Below are positions 18,480-26,243 of a DNA stretch of 37,261 nucleotides, one piece after another. Within the stretch, counting starts at the first letter, position 1; every line of letters begins with the position of its first letter. Made by a program: the position numbers and the translations under genes. Under the pieces are notes generated by a model. It was not told the origin of the DNA and did no database searches. It saw only the letters and a program-made list of their open reading frames with translations. Source of the DNA: an uncultured Candidatus Poseidoniales archaeon (GTDB taxonomy: Archaea > Thermoplasmatota > Poseidoniia > Poseidoniales > Poseidoniaceae); NCBI GenBank assembly GCA_905182725.1, contig CAJJCQ010000023.1, positions 1 through 37,261 of the forward strand. Direction: 5' to 3'.

Positions 18480-19870
18480 CAGTTCATACCCCCTAAGGCT
18501 CCGTCAACAATGTCACGGAATTGTTTGAACAAAGGTGCTGCGTCATGAGGGCCTGGACACGCCTCAGGGTGAAATTGTACAGTAAACGAAGGATGCCCAA
18601 CGAGGTCTAATCCTTCGACTGTTCGGTCGTTTGCATTGACAAAGCGAACCACAACTTCAGCTCCATGTTGATTGACACCAGGTGGAGAGCATGCACCACT
18701 GGGGTGGGCGGCAAGCATACCTGTTTCGGGGTCTGCAACTGCAAAACCATGGTTTTGACTGGTAATGGAGATTAAGCCAGTTTTCAAATCGATAACGGGT
18801 TGGTTAGCCCCACGATGACCGTATCGCATTTTGTAGGTCTGCAAGCCTGAAGCAAGTCCCATCAATTGATGTCCAAGGCAAATACCCATGACTGGCAATC
18901 TTGCTTGAACGGCCTGAGCGAGTGTATTACGCGCCAGTGTGGCTTTCCCAGGATGGGCAGGGTCACCAGGACCATTTGAACAAAACAAAGCATCGATTTG
19001 ATATTCATGGACGAGTACATCGAAAGAGGTTTCAGGAGGACACCAAATCACTTCAAAATGAAGGCAGAGATTGCGCAAAATATTGTACTTAATCCCACAG
19101 TCAAGGACACCAAGACGAGGGAGTGGGTGGTCAAGTACATCCAATGCACCCGGATTGAGGACGACCGGAGTTGAGAGTGAGACTTGGTCAACCAAGTCTC
19201 CAAGGTCGGGCGAGGTAAGTTGGTTGAGCCGTTGTTTGAGAAGTTCTTCTTCAGACTCGGGGCCAAAGACACAGAGAACCGTACCAAGTTCTCGAACTCT
19301 TTTGGTAATCGAACGAGTATCAATACCTTGGATACCTGGGACACCGTGTAAGCGGAGCAAATCTTCAACCGTACCTATTGAAAATCGATGATCGGGTTGA
19401 TGCATAGCATGTCGAACAACCACGCCTCGAGGCCATACTCCAGCAGACTCTGATGCTCCAGCGTGAATTCCATAGTTTCCGATCAAGGGATAGGTGAAGG
19501 TAAGCACTTGACCTGCAAAAGAAGGGTCGGTTAACGATTCCTGATACCCCATCATCCCTGTCGTGAATACTAATTCTCCTTCACCATGCCCTCGGGCTCC
19601 AAAGAGCGTTCCACAATAGCGTCCTCCATCGGCAGTAAGGAGCACGCCAGGGCCATCTGCAGAAAGTGGTAAATCGACGCCAGAAACCAAGCCATCAGCA
19701 GCATCTTGGAAGGATGGAGCGTCGGAAACTCCGCGCTGATTTCCCCCCGGACGGAATGAGCCGGTTTGTACACCCAATGCCGACATCAGTTTTGGTCGAA
19801 AACGAACCCCCATAATGATTGGCATGAAGCAGGTGCGGAAATAACAAGAAAAAAGACGGCTGAAAAGCAA
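18479..19870 (-). CDS. carA: Carbamoyl-phosphate synthase small (glutaminase) subunit; true start possibly at 19825 or 19813
   Basis: GELVFTTGMMGYQESLTDPSFAGQVLTFTYPLIGNYG, PVMGICLGHQLMGLASG, FTVQFHPEACPGPHD. Stop overlaps carB start (TGATG). Confidence 0.95.
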   Translation of the reverse strand: MLFSRLFSCYFRTCFMPIIMGVRFRPKLMSALGVQTGSFRPGGNQRGVSDAPSFQDAADGLVSGVDLPLSADGPGVLLTADGGRYCGTLFGARGHGEGELVFTTGMMGYQESLTDPSFAGQVLTFTYPLIGNYGIHAGASESAGVWPRGVVVRHAMHQPDHRFSIGTVEDLLRLHGVPGIQGIDTRSITKRVRELGTVLCVFGPESEEELLKQRLNQLTSPDLGDLVDQVSLSTPVVLNPGALDVLDHPLPRLGVLDCGIKYNILRNLCLHFEVIWCPPETSFDVLVHEYQIDALFCSNGPGDPAHPGKATLARNTLAQAVQARLPVMGICLGHQLMGLASGLQTYKMRYGHRGANQPVIDLKTGLISITSQNHGFAVADPETGMLAAHPSGACSPPGVNQHGAEVVVRFVNANDRTVEGLDLVGHPSFTVQFHPEACPGPHDAAPLFKQFRDIVDGALGGMN

Positions 19871-19906
19871 GGTTAATCGAAGGCATGCGGGGAAGTAAGT
19901 AGATAA

Positions 19907-20476
19907 TTACTCTTCTTCTTCACGGTCTAAATCCCGAACGCTCTTTCCTTTCGCCGATGGCTCAATAATGAGCCGAGCGTCATCGAATGAACGGTGACTT
20001 CCTGCCTCTCCATACCAGGCATCCAAAAACAACGCTAATGCGGCAACTTCAGAGTGAGGTTGATTCCCAACTGCAATGTTGTATTGACTGTACTTGTAGA
20101 CATCACCAGGGACTTTAGCCCCACCTACCACAATGACCATTGGACGGTCACGACGAATGCGAGGGATCGCTTCACGGAATGGTTCACCGTACATAGTGAG
20201 ATGAACGGCAACACCTGGCATTCCATCTCCTGCATCTTCTTCGACAAAGCGTCTTAGCCAGCCCATCGGGTTTTTGATGTGCTCACAATCCATTCCACCG
20301 CCGAAACGACTTGCTACTGAATCGAGATTTTCAAACATTTTTGGGTCTTTATCTCCCGCTAAAAGAAAACGGTCTGCACCAAGTGCACGACCTACTAAAG
20401 CAAGATGAGTGGTAATTCGGGGGTCTCGACCAAGGCGATAGCCAAGGCGCAAAACGTCGACTCGCTCACCTGTCAT
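19907..20476 (-). CDS. tRNA (cytidine(56)-2'-O)-methyltransferase, aTrm56 family (ORF opens at 20494)
   Basis: VLRLGYRLGRDPRITTHLALVGRALGA, VHLTMYGEPF, MVIVVGGAKVPGDVYKYSQYNIAVGNQPHSEVAALALFLD: aTrm56 signature. Confidence 0.9.
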   Translation of the reverse strand: MTGERVDVLRLGYRLGRDPRITTHLALVGRALGADRFLLAGDKDPKMFENLDSVASRFGGGMDCEHIKNPMGWLRRFVEEDAGDGMPGVAVHLTMYGEPFREAIPRIRRDRPMVIVVGGAKVPGDVYKYSQYNIAVGNQPHSEVAALALFLDAWYGEAGSHRSFDDARLIIEPSAKGKSVRDLDREEEE

Positions 20477-20515
20477 GATGCTTCGAGATGTCAATCCTAC
20501 AAGAAAGGTGCAGTC

Positions 20516-21163
20516 TTAAGAGATTGATTCAGATGTCGGCTCACGGGTTCGTTCTTCAGCCGCAGGAGAAATATCGATATCATGATTGACACAGAATTGT
20601 TTCAGCCATAACAAAAGAGATGCATCGACAAGGAAATGAGCACAATACGTCACACCTCCCCAGAGCAAACCAAGACGAACACTTCGCCAAACAGCCGTTT
20701 GAATATCAAGTTCATTTGATACAAAACCATAGACCAATGGCTCGATGAAGTAGAAACCGCATACAATAATCATCGCCCCTGAGACGAGTGAAGGCAATAA
20801 TTGGCCGAGTTCACGACTGTAATCTCGAAAGAAGGCAGAAGTGAGACCAAGAAGCATAACCGCAATCGCCACGTCAGCAAAACCGAGGCTCATTAGAATA
20901 GAAACTCCAAGCTCTGAATTATCGTTGGCAGAGGAGACGAAAATCCAGTAAAAGAAGATGAGGATTGCGAGTAAAATACCGCTGTAGTAAGCCTTTGCAG
21001 ATATCATTTCGAAAATGGAATTGTGATCCTTAACATTGAGACGCCGAATCAAGCGGTCTGCCAGTTCTCGGCGAGGTTCACTTGGACCATCGGCATCGAA
21101 AACTTCTCCAGTTGGTCCGAATTCATCTAAAGAACTCTCCATAGTACCACCGGACATAATCAC
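20516..21163 (-). CDS. Uncharacterised multi-pass membrane protein
   Basis: Four or so hydrophobic segments (YYSGILLAILIFFYWIFV, VSILMSLGFADVAIAVMLLGL, LVSGAMIIVCGFYFIEPLVYG, LGLLWGGVTYCAHFLV). Confidence 0.6.
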   Translation of the reverse strand: MIMSGGTMESSLDEFGPTGEVFDADGPSEPRRELADRLIRRLNVKDHNSIFEMISAKAYYSGILLAILIFFYWIFVSSANDNSELGVSILMSLGFADVAIAVMLLGLTSAFFRDYSRELGQLLPSLVSGAMIIVCGFYFIEPLVYGFVSNELDIQTAVWRSVRLGLLWGGVTYCAHFLVDASLLLWLKQFCVNHDIDISPAAEERTREPTSESIS

Positions 21164-21208
21164 TCTTGAAACTCACATGTTATCAAATCTGCCGAACTCG
21201 CAGGGTTC

Positions 21209-22075
21209 ATGGGCGGTACCTTTCGACCTCAAATTGTTCACCGAGCCCGGATTTCGACAGGTTTACATCGAGATGAAACGGATTCGTGTCATGTAATGGG
21301 AATACTCAATGTAACTCCTGACTCATTCCATGAAGAAAGTCGCAAGAACACACTTGAATCCGCTGTCGCCGCAGGTCTACGCATGTGGGAGCAAGGAGCA
21401 ACATGGGTTGATGTCGGTGGAGAATCTACACGTCCGAATGCGGATGCTGTTTCGGTAGAAGATGAACTCCAACGCGTCATTCCAGTCATCGAGGCACTCC
21501 GTGCAGCAAATCCAGAGGGATTCATCTCCATTGATACTCGAAGACCACAAGTTGCTCAGGCAGCACTCGGTGCCGGAGCAGATATGATCAATGACGTCTC
21601 TGGATTACGCGACCCTGAAATGGTCAAAATCGTCCTCGACAGTGGATGTGGCGTGTGTATCATGCACATGCAAGGAACGCCACAAACCATGCAAGATCGC
21701 CCAACATACGTCGATTGCGCAAAAGAAGTTAGCTCACAATTACTTGAAACTGCACGTGGTTTGGTTGCTGCAGGCCATCCTGTCGAGTGTATTGCACTTG
21801 ACCCGGGCATTGGTTTTGGTAAAACCTTGGAACACAATATTGAACTCTTACAACGTCATGAATTATTCCGTGGAATTGAAGGGTTTGCCGTACTCTGGGG
21901 AGTTTCCCGTAAATCCATGATTGGGGAATTAACCGGTCAAGCAAATCCTTCAGAAAGGTTGAGTGGGACATTAGGGGTCGCTTCGTTAGCACATTTCGAA
22001 CAAATCGATATCGTTCGTGTTCATGATGTTGAGGAACACATCGATGTATTCAAAGTATTGAATGCACTTGACTAA
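21209..22075 (+). CDS. folP: Dihydropteroate synthase
   Basis: MGILNVTPDSFHE, WVDVGGESTRPNADAVSVEDEL, SIDTRRPQVAQAALGAGADMINDVSG, CIMHMQGTPQTMQ, LDPGIGFGKT, GVSRKSMIG. Confidence 0.95.
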   Translation: MGGTFRPQIVHRARISTGLHRDETDSCHVMGILNVTPDSFHEESRKNTLESAVAAGLRMWEQGATWVDVGGESTRPNADAVSVEDELQRVIPVIEALRAANPEGFISIDTRRPQVAQAALGAGADMINDVSGLRDPEMVKIVLDSGCGVCIMHMQGTPQTMQDRPTYVDCAKEVSSQLLETARGLVAAGHPVECIALDPGIGFGKTLEHNIELLQRHELFRGIEGFAVLWGVSRKSMIGELTGQANPSERLSGTLGVASLAHFEQIDIVRVHDVEEHIDVFKVLNALD

Positions 22076-23238
22076 AGCCCGAAACTACCCAACAATCCAG
22101 CAGCAGCAAACCATGCACCTGCCATACTGCCGACATTTGAAAGGGAAGTCACCATCAATACTCTTCCTGCTTTATTACTCCAAAAGGAACCTAAACTTTC
22201 GAGTTTGAGGAATTGTTGCAAATCCTCGGCCGTTGGTTCCCGCATTTTGAGTTGAACATAACCTGCAAACCAGCCTGCTGCGAGAGTTGGATTCAATGAA
22301 GTGATTGGCGAGGCGGCAGCGGCAGTGAGTATCGCCAAAGGATGGCCACGAGCAAGCGCACATCCAAGGGCAGCAAAAACGGCATTTGCTGCAGTCCATA
22401 CGGTGAACATTTTGAGTAAACTAAAACCTTCTCCATTGGCGATAAAATACACCATCAAACTCATCACAAAAAGAGGAATCATCCATGGAATACTTTTTGC
22501 AAGCCGTCCAGCCACTGGGAGATGCTCAAGTTGCTGTAAGCCTTCTTCATCAGGCCCGGTTGCATCCGTCAAATGCTTTTCAATGCCTTTGAGGTGGCCT
22601 GCACCTACGACTGCGAGAATCTTCTTGTCGGATGGAAGAGATGCAATCTTTCCTGCAAGAAAAGCATCTCTTTCATCGATTAAAACAACACCTGCTCCGG
22701 GAGAGAATGTTCGTAGTTCCTCCATAAGTGAAGTCAAGAGATCTTGGTCTTCGAGTAACTCACCAACCCCAGGAGCATCATCGTCTTCATCATCTTCACC
22801 CAATAAAGACCACAGAATTCGAACCTTTTCTCGGAAACGCATTTTCTTCCATGCTCTACGTAATGTTGTTTGGATATCACGGTCAATCAGTGCGACTTCA
22901 AGTTCAGCCTTTTCTGCTTCCTGAACGGCAACGAGTAATTCGGCTCCCGGTTGCTGTCCTTCATCGAGTCCCATTTTGCGTTGTTCAGCAGCTAACAAAG
23001 ATTGAAGAAGAACAAGAGGCGCTTTTCCTTCCTTGACGACTTTGAGTAATCCTTCTTTGTCAAGACGGCGATTGCTGGTAAGTGCTTGATGGCGTGAACC
23101 ACAGAGTTCAACCGCGACGATATCAGGCTGATAGGTTTTGATCTGCTCACGAACTGCATCGACGCTTGCCGTCGAAACGTGAGCAGTACCGAGAATTCGA
23201 AGCGTTGGTGAGAAATCAACGAGAGGTGTTTCAGGCAT
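22072..23238 (-). CDS. TraB/PrgY-family membrane protein
   Basis: RILGTAHVSTASVDAVREQIKTYQPDIVAVELCGSRHQAL, VVGAGHLKGIEKHL, C-terminal hydrophobic segments. Confidence 0.88.
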   Translation of the reverse strand: MPETPLVDFSPTLRILGTAHVSTASVDAVREQIKTYQPDIVAVELCGSRHQALTSNRRLDKEGLLKVVKEGKAPLVLLQSLLAAEQRKMGLDEGQQPGAELLVAVQEAEKAELEVALIDRDIQTTLRRAWKKMRFREKVRILWSLLGEDDEDDDAPGVGELLEDQDLLTSLMEELRTFSPGAGVVLIDERDAFLAGKIASLPSDKKILAVVGAGHLKGIEKHLTDATGPDEEGLQQLEHLPVAGRLAKSIPWMIPLFVMSLMVYFIANGEGFSLLKMFTVWTAANAVFAALGCALARGHPLAILTAAAASPITSLNPTLAAGWFAGYVQLKMREPTAEDLQQFLKLESLGSFWSNKAGRVLMVTSLSNVGSMAGAWFAAAGLLGSFGL

Positions 23239-24638
23239 CAGACTACCTCACTTCGGAACAACAGTTCTAATTCTGAACCCATCGCTTGGACGGCCTGACC
23301 TGCAGCTTCATCAGGGTCGCCGGGAACGGTTGAGAGAAGGACATCGAATGGAATTTGCCCACCGGCTAACGCTTTGTGACCACCCGACAAACCACCCCCC
23401 CATTTTTCAGAGAGTATTCGCCCAAGATGAATCGATTCATCCGTAGTACGAGCAGAAAGAATGATTTTCCCACGGCGTGGACCAAAGACAATGACTGTGT
23501 CAATACCTTCTGTAGGGAGAAGGAAGTCGGCAATTTGAGCCAATGAATCTCGGTTTGGCATTGAGGTTAATGGGGCAAGTAATGTCGATTCAAACAAGAA
23601 ACGAGAACCCAATGCTTCTGCAAATGATTCAAGCGTTTCTTGTGACCTTGGCGGCTCTTCTATAGAACGGAGCAAGTCTTTATCGACAAAGGCATTAAGC
23701 CAAGCTAAAGATCGAATATCAACTGGATTGAAATCACGAGTAAAACCAAGGGTATCGGTCCGTATGCCAAAGGCAAGTGCAGTAGCAATACGTTCAGTAA
23801 TAGGGTGATTAAGGCTCATCAGAAGACTTGCAACAAGCGAGGATGTTGCTGAAAACTCGGGACGGACCAATGAGATATCTGCTGCCACTGACTCTTCCAA
23901 AGAATGATGGTCGAGAACAATGTGTGGCACACAATCATCTGGAAGAATATTATTGGCACCTGGACGATGGAAATCAACGGTCATGACAACTGCAGCATCG
24001 CGCAGAACATCCTGTACTTCCCAATCAAGAATAAGCCGTCGGACCGGAATGTCGAGCAGCCGCACCATAGCACGATTCTGTTGGTGTTCAATGAGCCCTC
24101 CATGCAAGAGTTCGGGAACAAGGCCCATTTGCTGCACGAGATCATACATTGCTAATCCAGCGCCCAATGCATCAGGGTCGGGATTATCATGACAAAAGAT
24201 GGCCACTTTGGATTGTGGAGGGATTGAACGAAGATAATGTAAAACGACACTTGCCCCATCTTTTTGTTCCCAAGAACGTATACGGTCTTGCATAGCAGCA
24301 AAGGAGACATCATCAACACTGATGAGGTCAATGCCATCCCCTTCCAAGGGTAAAGTGGTGAGTATAGGAATATCAGACCAATGATTTTGCAATGCAGCAA
24401 GTGGGGCTGCATCAGCCAATGCTTCAGGGTTGAGCAAAAGAACAGCCGTTGGTTTATGGGCATCAAGTGGGAGATCGTTGAGTAAAGTTGGACCTGGGAG
24501 GGCAATGATTTCACAACCCTCTAATGGGCCATCGAGAGGAAGATTGGCCGCAAGTCCAACCAATATACTTCGACGACGTTCTGCACACCATTGGCTCAAA
24601 CGTATGGCGAGTTGCCCTGAACCTATGATGAGAAACAT
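23238..24638 (-). CDS. DHH-family phosphoesterase with N-terminal TrkA-N/RCK-like segment (ORF opens at 24710)
   Basis: FCHDNPDPDALGAGLAMYDL, VVMTVDFHRPG, IVLDHHSLE, GFTRDFNPVD, C-terminal GGGLSGGHKALAGGQIP (DHHA1-like). Confidence 0.85.
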   Translation of the reverse strand: MFLIIGSGQLAIRLSQWCAERRRSILVGLAANLPLDGPLEGCEIIALPGPTLLNDLPLDAHKPTAVLLLNPEALADAAPLAALQNHWSDIPILTTLPLEGDGIDLISVDDVSFAAMQDRIRSWEQKDGASVVLHYLRSIPPQSKVAIFCHDNPDPDALGAGLAMYDLVQQMGLVPELLHGGLIEHQQNRAMVRLLDIPVRRLILDWEVQDVLRDAAVVMTVDFHRPGANNILPDDCVPHIVLDHHSLEESVAADISLVRPEFSATSSLVASLLMSLNHPITERIATALAFGIRTDTLGFTRDFNPVDIRSLAWLNAFVDKDLLRSIEEPPRSQETLESFAEALGSRFLFESTLLAPLTSMPNRDSLAQIADFLLPTEGIDTVIVFGPRRGKIILSARTTDESIHLGRILSEKWGGGLSGGHKALAGGQIPFDVLLSTVPGDPDEAAGQAVQAMGSELELLFRSEVV

Positions 24639-24706
24639 AACTCGTCCCGTTCCCTCTTTCTCCTCTTGCGGTTTGAAGTTACGCCCGAGATGCGAGATAA
24701 TCGAAC

Positions 24707-25282
24707 TCAAAAGTCGATGATGACGTTCTCGCGCTCTTCGGCAAATACTTCGAACAATTGACGGCGTTCACTGCCTTTCATGTTGGCAACAAATACAGTA
24801 GGAATCATTTGAATGGTTTTGTTAAATGATGTCACAGATGAATTGTAAAATTCTCTTCGGTCAGCAACTTGGTTCTCAAGTGCTACCAATTGATTCTGTA
24901 AATTGATAAAAGAAGAATTAGCCTTCAAGTCAGGGTACTGCTCAGCAACCATGTTGATTTTTGGCATAAGTCCTGCAAATGCTCCTTCTGCGGCACCTAC
25001 ACCTCGTACGTCACCAGAAGAAAGTGCTCCTGCAGCTGATTGGCGAGCCTTAGCAAATTCCATGAACAAATCTTTTTCATGCTTTGCATAACCCTTTACC
25101 ATGTTCACGAGATTCGGGATCATATCATAACGCTGTTTGAGGAGAACATCGATATCAGCCCAAGATTTGTTAACATTTTCTTCAAGATTAATCAATCGGT
25201 TCCAAGTTGAGAAGAACCAGACGATGAATACAAGAAATACAAGTCCAACAATGAGTCCAACAATAAGAAGCATATCTGCCAT
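24707..25282 (-). CDS. lemA: LemA family protein
   Basis: N-terminal TM then WNRLINLEENVNKSWADIDVLLKQRYDMIPNLVNMVKGYAKHEKDLF..., SGDVRGVGAAEG, YPDLKANSSFINLQNQLVALENQVADRREFYN. Confidence 0.95.
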   Translation of the reverse strand: MADMLLIVGLIVGLVFLVFIVWFFSTWNRLINLEENVNKSWADIDVLLKQRYDMIPNLVNMVKGYAKHEKDLFMEFAKARQSAAGALSSGDVRGVGAAEGAFAGLMPKINMVAEQYPDLKANSSFINLQNQLVALENQVADRREFYNSSVTSFNKTIQMIPTVFVANMKGSERRQLFEVFAEERENVIIDF

Positions 25283-25308
25283 ATCGACTCCTCAAATCTC
25301 TATGTTAT

Positions 25309-25323
25309 GAAACCATTGGTTTC
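25309..25323. promoter_or_regulatory. Perfect inverted repeat GAAACCA-T-TGGTTTC in the divergent lemA / TauE-like intergenic region
   Basis: Arms 25309-25315 and 25317-25323 are exact reverse complements with a 1-nt spacer. Confidence 0.45.
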
Positions 25324-25427
25324 GTCTTTGCAGGAGAGGCAAGGTCTTGAAGCAAGAACTGCTGCGACAAACATCTCTGCATGATAATTTGAACATGGAG
25401 GGGAATAAGCAGTGCCGAGGGACTCCA

Positions 25428-26243
25428 ATGATTGCTGAAACTCTCATCATTTCGTTGGCCATTTTCGTGGTTGCCTTTTTCTTTGCCCCCATTGGCATGG
25501 GTGGGGGAATGCTGTTTGTACCATTACTCCACTATGGCCTCGGCTGGGAGATCAATGGCGCTCTTTTTGCCGTATCTCTGTCGCTCACGGCAATTGTCAG
25601 TTGGGGAAGTGGACTTGCGCACAGGGAAGAGAAGCATTACGATGATGAATCTCTTAAAATTGGACTCAAAGGAGCGATAATAGGTGCAATTCTTGGAGTG
25701 GGTATTGTCGTATTCATCGGAGACAAAATGGATATTGTCTTCAAGACGCTGAGCCTCATCATGATTTCATGGGCGATTTACAAAACAGCCATAAAAATGC
25801 GAACTGATTCTAAAAATAAAGAGATACTTGATAAAGAATCCCAACAAGAGATTCAATCTACACCTCTCCAAATCGGTGCAGGAATCGGAGGTGTACTCTC
25901 AAGTGTGTTGGCGATAGGAGCAGGTGTGATTTATGTCCCAGTTTTACGAACTTTTGCTCATCTCAAACCGCGTAAAGCAATTGGAACAAGTCTTCACTTA
26001 ATGATGGTCGTTGTACCAGTGGCCATTTTCACTCATCTTTTGACATTGCCCACAGAGATGTATTCTAAACTCAGTGAAGAGATTCTACTGATTCTTATGT
26101 TCATGGCACTTACTCTTCTCGGTTCTCGAAATGGGGCTAAATACGGAATTAAATACCTTTCAGAACAACAGTTGATGAAAGTATTTCTCTTCATTATCCT
26201 CGTTATTGGACTGAAGTATGTGGCAGACCTCGGTGGGTTTTAA
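25428..26243 (+). CDS. TauE/SafE-family (sulfite exporter-like) membrane transporter (ORF opens at 25347)
   Basis: FFFAPIGMGGGMLFVPLLHYGLGWEINGALFAVSLSLTAIVSWGSGLAHR and GGVLSSVLAIGAGVIYVPVLRTFAHLKPRKAIGTSLHLMMVV: the duplicated TauE/SafE half-motif. Confidence 0.85.
   Translation: MIAETLIISLAIFVVAFFFAPIGMGGGMLFVPLLHYGLGWEINGALFAVSLSLTAIVSWGSGLAHREEKHYDDESLKIGLKGAIIGAILGVGIVVFIGDKMDIVFKTLSLIMISWAIYKTAIKMRTDSKNKEILDKESQQEIQSTPLQIGAGIGGVLSSVLAIGAGVIYVPVLRTFAHLKPRKAIGTSLHLMMVVVPVAIFTHLLTLPTEMYSKLSEEILLILMFMALTLLGSRNGAKYGIKYLSEQQLMKVFLFIILVIGLKYVADLGGF

Noticed and set aside
22301-22924. 207-aa plus-strand ORF antisense to the TraB-family gene
   Set aside because: Low-complexity Ser/Pro-rich translation typical of the complement of a real gene; the opposite frame encodes a clear TraB protein.
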